Virus record (IMG/VR): IMGVR_UViG_3300021404_000017 | Span: 1-51,308 of that record | Direction: 5' to 3' (one strand) | Source of the DNA: a virus | Length of the DNA stretch: 51,308 nt | Shown here: piece after piece, positions 6,470 to 13,112 of the stretch | Numbering within the stretch: position 1 is the stretch's first letter | How the letters are laid out: the number at the start of each line of letters is the position of its first letter | Notes under the pieces: generated by a model | Told to the model about the DNA's origin: nothing | What the model saw: the letters and a program-made list of their open reading frames with translations, nothing else | Database searches by the model: none | Made by a program: the position numbers and the translations under genes

Positions 6470-6696
6470 GATGCCTTCCTGCGTTTCAGTTCTTGCCGAT
6501 CACGTTCGGTCGTCCCACCCCACACACCGGCTATGCCTCGGTTGGTGAGTGCGTATTCCAGGCACTGCTTGCGGACTTCACATTGCTGGCAGAAACGTTT
6601 CGCCGCCCTCGTAGTCGCCGCCTCCCCCTTACCCGCGAAGAACAGGTCGGGGTTTACTTCTGTGCAGCGGGCCTGCTCACGCCAACTCACGCGCAC
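6466..6696 (-). CDS. whiB: WhiB-family iron-sulfur regulator, 76 aa
   Basis: Four cysteines with the family spacing C11-x24-C36-x2-C39-x5-C45 bind a [4Fe-4S] cluster, and the GIAGVWGGTT turn plus the basic ERDRQELKRRK tail are the WhiB signature for sigma-factor and DNA contact. At 76 aa it is a short, single-domain member. WhiB proteins occur only in actinobacteria and their phages; phage copies such as TM4 WhiB are known to repress host whiB2 and cause septation defects. The gene overlaps its upstream neighbour by 10 bp. Confidence 0.93.
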   Translation of the reverse strand: MRVSWREQARCTEVNPDLFFAGKGEAATTRAAKRFCQQCEVRKQCLEYALTNRGIAGVWGGTTERDRQELKRRKAS

Positions 6697-6821
6697 TCCC
6701 GACCGGACATAGGGCAGGCTTGGCCGGCTTTATCGGTGTGCGCGACAAGGGTTCCCCGGAACGGGGAGATGGCGATGGAACGTCCGCACACGGGGCATTT
6801 CTCTTTCATCCAGACGGTCAT
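6687..6821 (-). CDS. Zinc-ribbon micro-protein, 44 aa
   Basis: ATG at 6821 overlaps the previous stop (ATGA). The product MTVWMKEKCPVCGRSIAI ... QACPMSGRECA has one CPVCG knuckle and two more Cys near the end, enough for a single zinc site. It is directly upstream of the WhiB gene, overlapping it by 10 bp. Function unknown. Confidence 0.65.
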   Translation of the reverse strand: MTVWMKEKCPVCGRSIAISPFRGTLVAHTDKAGQACPMSGRECA

Positions 6822-7123
6822 CGGGTTAGTTCCGGGTACAGGAACACGCCAGCATCCACATACGCCTCCAGGAGGGAAAGATGCTGAGGACAAGAGGTTT
6901 CGACCGTGTCCACCAGAATGTTCGCCGCCGCTTCGACGTCGTGGCCGTTGTCGAGCAGGGCTTGCATCACCGCATTAACACTCGCGAACGTCGGTGCAGC
7001 CGTGAACGCCGCACAGATAGACGGTGTTTGGATTGTGGCGGCGTGAGCACGGAACAGAGATGCGCTACCAATCACCAAACCGGCCAACGCACTCCACACA
7101 ATGATCTGCCAAAACAGTTTCAC
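6818..7123 (-). CDS. Exported or membrane-anchored small protein, 101 aa
   Basis: Residues 1-29 form an N-terminal hydrophobic segment (MKLFWQIIVWSALAGLVIG, then SLFRAHA|ATIQ) that looks like a signal peptide or anchor. The mature part has two Cys (SICAAF, TSCPQH) and resembles the small secreted mycobacterial proteins of the DUF732 type. GTG 7123 overlaps the upstream stop. A secreted early protein suggests action on the host envelope or on superinfection; this is inference. Confidence 0.7.
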   Translation of the reverse strand: MKLFWQIIVWSALAGLVIGSASLFRAHAATIQTPSICAAFTAAPTFASVNAVMQALLDNGHDVEAAANILVDTVETSCPQHLSLLEAYVDAGVFLYPELTR

Positions 7124-7347
7124 GCCGCTTCCCCGTCCAACTCTGCGCGCCAGTCAGCGATCAGTTGCGCTGCTTTGTCTTCCGGCCAAAACCGTGCGTA
7201 CACCGATGCTGTATCCCAATAGATGCCCTCCGGTGTCCAACCAAAGTTCGCTTCGGCAGGCGGACCCACATCTCCGATCGCGGCGAAGACCCGGCATGCA
7301 AGCTCCCGCAACTCCCCCAAATCGTCTGCTACAGTTTTTTCTGACAT
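7120..7347 (-). CDS. Small acidic protein, 75 aa
   Basis: It starts at ATG 7347 behind a GAGAGG ribosome site and restarts translation after a 49-bp gap with a stem-loop. The sequence MSEKTVADDLGELRELAC ... WTPEGIYWDTASVYARFWPED has a helical first half and an aromatic second half. Function unknown. Confidence 0.75.
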   Translation of the reverse strand: MSEKTVADDLGELRELACRVFAAIGDVGPPAEANFGWTPEGIYWDTASVYARFWPEDKAAQLIADWRAELDGEAA

Positions 7348-7369
7348 TGACTACCTCTCTTTGTCGTTA

Positions 7370-7395
7370 CCCCGGTCTGGTGACTCAGGCCGGGG
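7370..7395. promoter_or_regulatory. GC stem-loop in operon gap
   Basis: CCCCGG (7370-7375) pairs with CCGGGG (7390-7395) around a 14-nt loop, directly after the TAA of the 167-aa gene. On the leftward transcript no T-run follows, so a full intrinsic terminator is unlikely. It may be an RNA processing or attenuation point in the early operon. Confidence 0.5.
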
Positions 7396-7396
7396 T

Positions 7397-7900
7397 TTAC
7401 TTCATTTCCTCCGCAGCAGCGGCGAACTTGGCGGACAGCGAGTTCCAGAGGTCTACAGCGGACGTGTAGTCGCGGCCGTACGCCTCCGTCGCTAGAGAAG
7501 CTCGGTGCAGGTCAACCCAAGTGAAGTTTGGTTGCCCCGGATCGGATGGGGGCGCAACCGATCCGGGGCATTCCGCTGCGGCTTCGGGGGACACAGCGGA
7601 AGACACAAGGTTGCGGATATCCTCAACAACGGCGATCAGATAGTCGACAGGATCAGGCTTTTCAGGCCACACATCATCCGGACCAACACGGCCCCCGCCA
7701 CCGCACTCCTCGAACGCTTCTCTGAGCTTTTGTTTCTCATCCTCAGTTAGTGGCTTCTCAGTCGTGACGATGCCGCCTTTAACGTTGATGGTGTGGGCAT
7801 CGGGCTCCAGGCCATCCATCGACGGTTCCTGCTCTAGCGGGAACCAGGCTTTCAAAACTGTGTCGGCATACCAGCCGGCCAAACGCAACAGAGGATTCAC
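7397..7900 (-). CDS. Conserved early protein, 167 aa
   Basis: GTG 7900 follows the previous stop by one base. Residues 30-65 are acidic and polar (NVKGGIVTTEKPLTEDEKQKL), followed by a Gly-rich linker, a helix (DYLIAVVEDIRNLVSSAV) and a C-terminal helical segment ending FAAAAEEMK. No known fold recognised. Its position near the start of the early operon is typical for regulators or host-takeover proteins, but nothing specific can be said. Confidence 0.75.
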   Translation of the reverse strand: MNPLLRLAGWYADTVLKAWFPLEQEPSMDGLEPDAHTINVKGGIVTTEKPLTEDEKQKLREAFEECGGGGRVGPDDVWPEKPDPVDYLIAVVEDIRNLVSSAVSPEAAAECPGSVAPPSDPGQPNFTWVDLHRASLATEAYGRDYTSAVDLWNSLSAKFAAAAEEMK

Positions 7901-7901
7901 G

Positions 7902-8234
7902 TCACCAGCCTGTTCTGCTGTAGTGGGTGCGGTAGTGCGCTACCTGTGTTTGGGCGGTGTCCCTCGCTTGCTGCGCTGAGGCGAGATCGTTTCGCAGCTT
8001 GGCGTTTTCGGCGATCAGCGAATCCAACGCCGCATACGCTTCCGCGATAGACTGCAAACCCCCGGCGTTGGACGGCGCTTGGCAAAGGTGGTCAACTTGT
8101 TGCGGCCGGTGGAAGTGAATCCACTCCCTGGCCAGACGAACCAACGTCCGATATACATGGGGGTTGGTTTTGTGGAACTCCTCGAAGCGTTCGGAGATCG
8201 AGGCATCGAACGTCAACGACAGCTGATCGGTCAT
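7902..8234 (-). CDS. Early protein with phage NPHVYRTLVRLARE motif, 110 aa
   Basis: The N-terminal half (DASISERFEEFHKTNPHVYR TLVRLAREW) matches a motif widespread in phage early proteins, sometimes next to repressors. The family often continues with a helix-turn-helix, but here the sequence diverges after AREW into a coiled-coil-like tail (ALDSLIAENAKLRNDLASAQ). It could be a natural fusion or a changed C-terminus. ATG 8234 overlaps the excisionase-like stop. Confidence 0.75.
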   Translation of the reverse strand: MTDQLSLTFDASISERFEEFHKTNPHVYRTLVRLAREWIHFHRPQQVDHLCQAPSNAGGLQSIAEAYAALDSLIAENAKLRNDLASAQQARDTAQTQVAHYRTHYSRTGW

Positions 8235-8416
8235 GACGCTTCCTCCCACGGATGCGCCTCAAGCCACGCATCAACGTCCGCGGCTTTAAGACGTATCGCG
8301 GACTGGCCGTAAGTGAAGGCCGGCAACTCACCGCGCTTGATGGCGTCCCGGATCATGCGCGGGTGCTTGGCCCGGATGTGCGCAGCAGCCTCAGCGACCG
8401 TCAGCCAGACAGTCAT
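8231..8416 (-). CDS. Excisionase-like HTH DNA-binding protein, 61 aa
   Basis: The 61 residues form a MerR/excisionase-type winged helix-turn-helix: LTVAEAAAHIRAKHPRMIRDAIKRGELPA then IRLKAADVDAWLEAHPW. Such proteins act as recombination directionality factors or early regulators. It lies second in the leftward operon after the Cro-like gene, as expected for a function switched on in lytic growth or excision. ATG 8416 overlaps the Cro stop (ATGA). Confidence 0.8.
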   Translation of the reverse strand: MTVWLTVAEAAAHIRAKHPRMIRDAIKRGELPAFTYGQSAIRLKAADVDAWLEAHPWEEAS

Positions 8417-8643
8417 TTGTCGTCATCCGAGATCACGTCGAACAACTCGCCGAACCATTCCTTGCCGAATACGTGACACAGGCCGGCGATGGTGCGTGTT
8501 CCGGGGTTGGTGTCGTCGTTGAGGAGGCGGTGGAGCTGGGTGGCGTGTATTTCCGCTTTGCGGGACAGTTGGCTGTCGCTCATCGGTTCCGCTAGTCGGC
8601 GGAGCCTGGCGAGTCCTTCTTTACGAAGCCTGATGTATGCCAA
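8413..8643 (-). CDS. cro: Cro-like XRE-family HTH regulator, 76 aa
   Basis: It contains a lambda-type HTH (PMSDSQLSRKAEIHATQLHRLLND, then TRTIAGLCHVFG). The TTG start at 8643 with AAGGGTG eight bases upstream is the only sensible start. It is divergent from the immunity repressor across a 234-bp region with repeated operator-like sites, and it is the first gene of the early operon. That makes Cro, the anti-repressor-side regulator, the likely role. Confidence 0.8.
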   Translation of the reverse strand: MAYIRLRKEGLARLRRLAEPMSDSQLSRKAEIHATQLHRLLNDDTNPGTRTIAGLCHVFGKEWFGELFDVISDDDK

Positions 8644-8681
8644 CGTGATTCACCCTTGGTTTGCCTGGTGTTGTAGTGGTG

Positions 8682-8711
8682 AGCATACGCACGGCACCCA
8701 TGCATATGCAA
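8682..8711 (-). promoter_or_regulatory. Predicted early leftward promoter for cro operon
   Basis: On the minus strand TTGCAT (8711-8706), an 18-bp spacer and TATGCT (8687-8682) form a near-consensus sigma-A promoter about 40 bp upstream of the Cro start. The operator-like repeat 8692-8705 lies inside the spacer, well placed for repression. Confidence 0.6.
8692..8705. promoter_or_regulatory. Operator-like 14-bp repeat, copy 1
   Basis: CGGCACCCATGCAT, identical to 8851-8864 in the same 234-bp intergenic region. It lies inside the predicted early promoter and runs into a TGCATATGCA palindrome. Confidence 0.65.
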
Positions 8712-8805
8712 GGGCCAATTGGGGGTGTGTTTGGGTGAGTCGAACTGAAACTGAGCACATCCTGCGTAGATGCGATTACATGGGACTTCTATTTATGGGC
8801 TGTGA

Positions 8806-8831
8806 CCTGCGATACTTTCGGTATCCGCAGG
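8806..8831. promoter_or_regulatory. Inverted repeat CCTGCG.ATAC / GTATCCGCAGG
   Basis: The arms CCTGCGATAC and GTATCCGCAGG pair with a single unpaired base around a TTTCG loop. It lies 50-70 bp upstream of the repressor start. It could be a dimer-binding operator (repressor or Cro) or a hairpin in an upstream transcript. Confidence 0.55.
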
Positions 8832-8850
8832 AAACGGGGCCTAGATTGTG

Positions 8851-8864
8851 CGGCACCCATGCAT
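8851..8864. promoter_or_regulatory. Operator-like 14-bp repeat, copy 2
   Basis: CGGCACCCATGCAT again, ending one base before the predicted -10 box of the repressor (8865-8870). Placement against the repressor's own promoter suggests autoregulation. Confidence 0.65.
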
Positions 8865-8877
8865 TACAGTTGCGTCC
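8865..8877 (+). promoter_or_regulatory. Predicted -10 box for leaderless repressor mRNA
   Basis: TACAGT (8865-8870) followed by exactly 7 nt and then ATG 8878, with no ribosome site. The same spacing occurs at both divergent starts at 13.3 kb, fitting leaderless transcription starting at the start codon. Confidence 0.55.
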
Positions 8878-9300
8878 ATGCAGAGGATCGAGACGTGGCC
8901 GCAATACGTGCGCCACCACTCCCGAAACGCGCACCAGGACGACATCGCCTACGCCGTAGGGGTGGATCAAACCACCGTTGGACGCTGGCTTGATGTTGCA
9001 CGCTGGAACGCAGGCAAACGACCCATGCCCGATCAGGTGGTGAAGTTCGCGAAAGCTTACGGACGCAAGCCTGTTGAGGCGTTCATTGCCGCCGGGTTCC
9101 TAGCCATAGAGGACGTATCTGGGCCTATCCAGATCGGCGTGTCTATAGATGATGTGACGGATGAGGACTTAGTGAAGGGGCTAGCCGACCGACTGAAATC
9201 CCTCCGCAGCCGCCTCCATGGGGGCGATGGTGAGGGTTGGTCTAGTGCTGGATGGGCCACCCAAGACCCTAGCGTGGGCCGCGTGAAGAACGGCGATTAA
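8878..9300 (+). CDS. Immunity repressor, 140 aa
   Basis: The protein MQRIETWPQYVRHHSRNAHQ... carries a helix-turn-helix (DDIAYAVGVDQTTVGRWLD) followed by MPDQVVKFAKAYGRKPVEAFIAAGFL. That is the characteristic build of mycobacteriophage immunity repressors (about 130-190 aa). ATG 8878 is preferred to an upstream in-frame start because it follows a -10 box by 7 nt. It is divergent from Cro, with shared operators. Its 3' 120 bp overlap the convergent gene 9181-9459. Confidence 0.85.
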   Translation: MQRIETWPQYVRHHSRNAHQDDIAYAVGVDQTTVGRWLDVARWNAGKRPMPDQVVKFAKAYGRKPVEAFIAAGFLAIEDVSGPIQIGVSIDDVTDEDLVKGLADRLKSLRSRLHGGDGEGWSSAGWATQDPSVGRVKNGD

Positions 9301-9459
9301 CCCTGCCAGCTCGAGGGTGGTGAGGTCGCTGGGTTGGAGGTGGGTGACCATCTCTCCTGCCTCCCACATGAGGTGGGGTCTGACGTGGTGTTGGGTGGAG
9401 TTCCCTACTTTCAGTGCTCCGTTGATGCGTGTGATAATTTCGTCTCGTTCAGAGTCCAT
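9181..9459 (-). CDS. Protein antisense to repressor 3' end, 92 aa
   Basis: Start MDSERDEIITRINGALKVGN at ATG 9459, with GGGGCAGGGGCAAATC upstream. The core MWEAGEMVTHLQPSDLTTLELAGLIAVLHAAH is helical and resembles a small conserved protein of mycobacteriophage integration regions. Its last 40 codons are antisense to the repressor, so one of the two 3' ends is unusually compact. Last gene of the leftward integrase operon; function unknown. Confidence 0.65.
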   Translation of the reverse strand: MDSERDEIITRINGALKVGNSTQHHVRPHLMWEAGEMVTHLQPSDLTTLELAGLIAVLHAAHARVLGGPSSTRPTLTIAPMEAAAEGFQSVG

Positions 9460-9678
9460 GCCGATTTGCCCCTGCCCCAACACTTTTCACCTAGCCTGTC
9501 CGGCGCCGCTTGTTGACGTCGAACGTAAACCTACTCCTGGGTAACGGTGCGGTAAACTGTACCGGCGGTAACGCTACAACAATCCGGATGGTTCAGCCGA
9601 TGGAATGGACTGACACAGCTAGTTGACAGATTCGCGTCTACTATTTCAGCCCAGCAGGCTTGATTTAACGGCCTTACG
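9460..9678. other. Non-coding segment near integrase; possible attP region
   Basis: A 219-bp gap with no convincing frame. It holds an inverted repeat CGGTA-AACTG-TACCG (9550-9564) flanked by direct GGTAAC repeats, and a TTGACA at about 9624. Arrays of short repeats near an integrase suit arm-type integrase sites, but no tRNA-like core could be recognised, so attP stays unplaced. Confidence 0.35.
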
Positions 9679-9876
9679 TCAGCCGCCAGGGTTAACGATG
9701 ATGAAGTCAAGCACATCGCGGAGTGCCTGCATACGCCCAGCGGTGAAGCGTGGGTCACCTACACCGTCGATTCGCTTCAACTCGGCCTCAGCAGCCTCGA
9801 TCTGGTCAGCTACCCAGCCCTCTAGCTCCTGGTAAAGCTCTTTCAGTTCGCCGGGAGTTCCGTACCGTTCACTCAT
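9679..9876 (-). CDS. Small coiled-coil-like protein, 65 aa
   Basis: ATG 9876 follows a good GGAGG ribosome site. The sequence ELKELYQELEGWVADQIEAA EAELKRI is strongly helical and may form a coiled coil; the C-terminus ends VLDFIIVNPGG. It sits 34 bp after the integrase stop in the same operon. Function unknown. Confidence 0.75.
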   Translation of the reverse strand: MSERYGTPGELKELYQELEGWVADQIEAAEAELKRIDGVGDPRFTAGRMQALRDVLDFIIVNPGG

Positions 9877-9910
9877 CTCATCCTCCGTTGACTACCGATA
9901 AACTGGGCGT

Positions 9911-11164
9911 TCAGCCCAACAGTTGATCCAGTGCTTTCATGGCGTCCCGTGTTCGGGACTGGTCGATGTACACGTAGCTTCGGTGAGCAGTCAGACTGAC
10001 CTGTCCGAGTATCGCCATCCGAATGTCTTCGGGGACGCCTGCTTCCGCCAGGAGGGTCGCACACGTGTTCCGTGCGACGTGAAGTGGCGCAGCGGGAAGT
10101 CCAGCCGTCTCGAGGGCTGTCTGCCAGTTGGCGTAGTCGTCCCGCGGGGAGACCGGCCGTCCGTCTTCATGGCGCCAGACGAGATCATGCGGATTGCGGA
10201 TATCCCCCTCAACCTCACTGTCATACCGAGGAATGGTCGTGGGCTTGTACTGCTCGAGCATCACCCACAGCGGGGCGGGGATAGGGACGATGCGGGTTCC
10301 GGCCCGTGTTTTAGGTGAGGTGAGTGCGAGGGAGCGGTGGAGGATTTGGTGCTCGAATCCGCGGGGTAGGTCCCAACGCCTGGACGGGCAGTAGCCGACC
10401 CTGACCTTGCCGCACGGATAGGTTCCGTCACTGTGACGTTCCCCGCATCCGTGGGTTTGTTCTAGTTGTTGGAGTTGCCAGCGGAAGTCGGCTATGCCGT
10501 TGTCCAGGTCGAGGCGGGACCATTGGAGGCCGAGGATCTCCCCCTGCCTAGCCCCGAGAAGCAACGCCGCCGCCCACCTTGTTGCCCACGGGTCCTTCGT
10601 ATCAATCGCGGAGCGGAGTAGCTGCTTCGCCTGCGCCGCAGACAGTGGCTCGCGGGCTTTGGTGAGGTGTTTGGGTTTATCCGCTACCTCCGCCACATTC
10701 CGCGACAACATCCCTTCCTTGATCGCATCATCAAGTGCGGAGCGGAGGATGACGTGGGCGAGCTGAGCCGTGCGGGAGGCTTTGATGGAGGTTTGCATCA
10801 CTCGCACATCCTGAGCCGTCAACCGGTCCAGGCGTTTGGTTCCGATGTGGGGGTTGATGTGTAGGCGGATGGTGCGGGCGTAATCGTCTTTCGTTCCGGG
10901 GCGGAGTTTCGGTCCGCGGATGTCCTCAATCCACCGCTCCAACCAAGACTCCACCGTCGTCTTGCCCGTGACCGCGATCCGGCCGGCGTCCACTGCTTTG
11001 CGAAGTTCCTTCAGCTTTCGGATAGCCTCGTTCCGGTTCTTCGAAGCAACACGTTTCTGGCGGCGCTTACCGTCCGTGGACGGGATCTCCACACTGCCGA
11101 TCCACAAGCCCCGGTCGTGGTCCTTCCACAACCCACCATCACCAGGAGAACGACGCCTAGGCAT
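9911..11164 (-). CDS. int: Tyrosine integrase, 417 aa
   Basis: Phage-type tyrosine recombinase. It has an N-terminal arm-binding part with PRRRSPGDGGLWKDHDRG, a core-binding SAM-like domain (about 70-165), and a catalytic domain with Arg206 (GARQGEILGL), Lys near 285, His362-x2-Arg365 (LHVARNTCATLL), His394 and Tyr397/399 (SYVYID). A Cys-rich insertion around 240-259 (three Cys and nearby His) is also seen in other mycobacteriophage integrases. ATG 11164 is chosen since earlier codons overlap the previous gene. It drives integration into the host chromosome. Confidence 0.95.
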   Translation of the reverse strand: MPRRRSPGDGGLWKDHDRGLWIGSVEIPSTDGKRRQKRVASKNRNEAIRKLKELRKAVDAGRIAVTGKTTVESWLERWIEDIRGPKLRPGTKDDYARTIRLHINPHIGTKRLDRLTAQDVRVMQTSIKASRTAQLAHVILRSALDDAIKEGMLSRNVAEVADKPKHLTKAREPLSAAQAKQLLRSAIDTKDPWATRWAAALLLGARQGEILGLQWSRLDLDNGIADFRWQLQQLEQTHGCGERHSDGTYPCGKVRVGYCPSRRWDLPRGFEHQILHRSLALTSPKTRAGTRIVPIPAPLWVMLEQYKPTTIPRYDSEVEGDIRNPHDLVWRHEDGRPVSPRDDYANWQTALETAGLPAAPLHVARNTCATLLAEAGVPEDIRMAILGQVSLTAHRSYVYIDQSRTRDAMKALDQLLG

Positions 11165-11330
11165 ACAGTTCAAATTGGTCCGCCGCGCCACTAAGTAGGG
11201 CCATTTGTCCGGCAAGCTTCCACTTGAGCCGATCTCCGTATACGCGGTCAGCGGTGAGACCGCAACGGACGCACGGATTTGTCGCGGCAGTCCAGCCCCG
11301 GAAGTGGTGTTGACATATCCGATCAGTCAT
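11157..11330 (-). CDS. Zinc-binding small protein, 57 aa
   Basis: MTDRICQHHFRGWTAATNPC VRCG shows C/H ligands followed by a CVRCG knuckle, a probable zinc site; the rest is helical. It overlaps the integrase start by 8 bp and could act with it. Unknown function. Confidence 0.7.
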   Translation of the reverse strand: MTDRICQHHFRGWTAATNPCVRCGLTADRVYGDRLKWKLAGQMALLSGAADQFELYA

Positions 11331-11487
11331 GGTTACACCGGCACGAGGTGGGGTGGTCATCGGCATGGCAATGGACGCATATGCAGCCGCATGACGCAGG
11401 TTCGCGGCCGGTCAGCGCCTCTATGTCTATCGGCAGCGCCATTGCTTCCTCAAGCCTGATCCGCCAGGGCAGCGTGTAGTCGCTCAT
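11323..11487 (-). CDS. Small Cys-rich protein, 54 aa
   Basis: MSDYTLPWRIRLEEAMALPI ... followed by a C-terminal Cys/His cluster (SCGCICVHCHADDHPTSCRC) with six Cys and three His, enough for one or two metal sites. ATG 11487 overlaps the upstream stop and its stop overlaps the next start by 8 bp. Unknown function. Confidence 0.7.
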   Translation of the reverse strand: MSDYTLPWRIRLEEAMALPIDIEALTGREPASCGCICVHCHADDHPTSCRCNHD

Positions 11488-11696
11488 CTTCTTGGCGCCG
11501 CATAGAGGTCGTCGTAGCGGCAAGGGAACCGGCGTTCAGCTTCATAGGTCTGCCGGATAATCTCTTCCAACAGGTCATATGACGGGTGGTCATTCCCAAG
11601 CTGTTGACGGGCGGTATCCAATTGCCCTATCGCATTGTGTATTGCCGCGAGAGCAGTGCGGTGATACTGGTAGTTAGTTCCCTGGCACATCCTCAC
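11484..11696 (-). CDS. Small helical protein, 70 aa
   Basis: GTG 11696 overlaps the previous stop (GTGA); a second start ATG lies two codons later behind GAGGAGTGAGG. The sequence HRTALAAIHNAIGQLDTARQ QLG...YDLLEEIIRQTYEAERRF is helical, like a short coiled-coil or helical hairpin. Function unknown. Confidence 0.7.
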   Translation of the reverse strand: MRMCQGTNYQYHRTALAAIHNAIGQLDTARQQLGNDHPSYDLLEEIIRQTYEAERRFPCRYDDLYAAPRR

Positions 11697-12013
11697 TCCT
11701 CGCCTAGACCCTGCGCGATTGTTCTCAGAAGCAGCTCAACCGACACCACCGTCATGGCGCGGATCTCAAAGTTGGGAATGCCGCTGCGGCGACCCGGCTG
11801 CGCGGGCACCTGAACAAACCAACCGGACTGCGTTTCCAATGCTTCGGCGACAAGCTCCCCGGCACTGTTGAAGACCTGAATCCCCGCATCCCTGTGAGCC
11901 ACAGTCCTAGCTTCAATACCCATTGCTTTCCTTTCGAACTCGATACGGCTGGTGTAGCGAACGCAAGTCGGATCAACCCAGATCATCTGTGCGCAGTTCG
12001 GGCCGACGCTCAC
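11693..12013 (-). CDS. Unknown protein, 106 aa
   Basis: GTG 12013 follows the previous stop by four bases; internal ATG starts near 11920 are also possible. The centre (AHRDAGIQVFNSAGELVAEALE) looks like a beta hairpin and the C-terminus (TVVSVELLLRTIAQGLGEE) a helix. No family recognised. Confidence 0.6.
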   Translation of the reverse strand: MSVGPNCAQMIWVDPTCVRYTSRIEFERKAMGIEARTVAHRDAGIQVFNSAGELVAEALETQSGWFVQVPAQPGRRSGIPNFEIRAMTVVSVELLLRTIAQGLGEE

Positions 12014-12016
12014 TAC

Positions 12017-12343
12017 TTACTTCCATCCTTTGATGTTGTACTTCTCGGCAATCGTGAGTGGTGACCCGTTGGCTACCTCAATAGCCCGCCCAACAGATCG
12101 GTGAATGTCTCCGAGCATTTCCTGCATCCGCTCCATCGGGTCTGGCTCTGGCTCCTTGAAGTCTGGCGGGACAACGCTCGATCTCGACCACTCGATCAGG
12201 CTGCGCACCGCTTGTAGCTTCTCTTCAAGATTGTCAATCGCGGCGAGGTACTCAGGGTAAGAGCCGTGGTCGGCGTGGTGCGCAAACTCCCGCGCAGCCT
12301 TCTGCAACGCGCGGTGCACGTCTACCGGATCGCTGATGCTCAT
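12017..12343 (-). CDS. Unknown helical protein, 108 aa
   Basis: The start MSISDPVDVHRALQKAAREF at 12343 overlaps the stop of the 52-aa gene (ATGA). The protein is mostly helical with a proline-rich hinge (VVPPDFKEPEPDPMERM). Upstream in-frame sequence is antisense noise to the 52-aa gene. Function unknown. Confidence 0.7.
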   Translation of the reverse strand: MSISDPVDVHRALQKAAREFAHHADHGSYPEYLAAIDNLEEKLQAVRSLIEWSRSSVVPPDFKEPEPDPMERMQEMLGDIHRSVGRAIEVANGSPLTIAEKYNIKGWK

Positions 12344-12498
12344 CTCTTCCCCAACCGCTTGAACTGCACAACCACGCCATATCGGCCTTTGGGAATTGGC
12401 ACGGAGATATAGCAGCAGACGCCGCAGAACGGCCCGATACAGACGCCCCGCGTCTTGTCGTACGGGTGTGTCGGCCAGTTCCAGGTGCAGACTTTCAT
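12340..12498 (-). CDS. Cys/Trp-rich small protein, 52 aa
   Basis: MKVCTWNWPTHPYDKTRGVC IGPFCGVCCYISVPIPKGRY ... has five Cys in a short stretch and a beta-rich tail. ATG 12498 follows GGAGAGATGGAAG, and its stop overlaps the next start. Probably metal-binding or disulfide-bonded; unknown function. Confidence 0.65.
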   Translation of the reverse strand: MKVCTWNWPTHPYDKTRGVCIGPFCGVCCYISVPIPKGRYGVVVQFKRLGKR

Positions 12499-12523
12499 TT
12501 GCTTCCATCTCTCCGATCTCGGC

Positions 12524-12730
12524 CTATTTCACTTGCTCGGCGAACGCATAGCCCTTCGCCCTGTCATTGCAGGCACCGAACTTGAGCTGCCAAATATCGC
12601 CGCTGTTGAGTTCGATCGCCAGATACCACTGTGACTGATCCAGCGCCTCGAAGTGGACCAGTTTCACATCCGAGGCCGCGAAGTCGTCCAGCGTCCCATC
12701 GTCGTCCAAGCCGATGCGCGGTTGGGTCAT
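12524..12730 (-). CDS. Unknown small protein, 68 aa
   Basis: MTQPRIGLDDDGTLDDFAAS DVKLVHFEALDQSQWYLAIE... gives an acidic protein with beta strands, ending AKGYAFAEQVK. ATG 12730 overlaps the stop of the upstream gene (ATGA), which fixes the start. No domain recognised. Confidence 0.7.
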   Translation of the reverse strand: MTQPRIGLDDDGTLDDFAASDVKLVHFEALDQSQWYLAIELNSGDIWQLKFGACNDRAKGYAFAEQVK

Positions 12731-12900
12731 CGCTTCTCCGGCAATGCGTCTGATACGTAGACGGGAAGGCCGCAGTAATGGCCGATCGGTTCTTCCATCT
12801 CTAACGCCACCTCTATCAGCGCATGCAGACATAGCCCCGTGTCGGTTGGACCGTTGGGGATATCGCTATTGCATTTCGGGCACCAGTCGTCGCTCGTCAT
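12727..12900 (-). CDS. Small zinc-ribbon-like protein, 57 aa
   Basis: The product MTSDDWCPKCNSDIPNG ... has a CPKC knuckle with two further Cys (GLCLHAL, HYCGLP). Both its start (12900) and stop (12727) overlap neighbours as ATGA. Function unknown. Confidence 0.7.
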   Translation of the reverse strand: MTSDDWCPKCNSDIPNGPTDTGLCLHALIEVALEMEEPIGHYCGLPVYVSDALPEKR

Positions 12901-13112
12901 CGGGGTATACGGCTATCGCGCTGCATGGCAAGCCATGTTCCAGTCACTTCGAACATGCAGCGGTAAACCGAAGCCCCGAAGCCCTCATCGTGGCGCACTA
13001 TCGCAAACCGTTCCGCCTCAGCGCGATCAGAGAACGGCCCCTCGAAGGCATCCTTCATTTTCCTGCCGCCGTAACTCACATGGACGAACCACGCCTCATC
13101 GCCCAAGATCAT
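12897..13112 (-). CDS. Unknown small protein, 71 aa
   Basis: Start MILGDEAWFVHVSYGGRKMK at ATG 13112 overlaps the upstream HTH gene stop. The fold looks alpha-beta (FSDRAEAERFAIVRHDEG), resembling small dsRBD-like or SPOR-like units, but this is weak. Function unknown. Confidence 0.65.
   Translation of the reverse strand: MILGDEAWFVHVSYGGRKMKDAFEGPFSDRAEAERFAIVRHDEGFGASVYRCMFEVTGTWLAMQRDSRIPR

Noticed and set aside
7370-7395. Stem-loop as a full intrinsic terminator
   Set aside because: No T-run follows on the leftward transcript; kept only as a possible attenuator.
11157-11220. tRNA-like 3' end (GTTCAAAT...CGCCA) as attP core
   Set aside because: The bases are coding for the 57-aa gene and do not form acceptor or T stems with flanking sequence.
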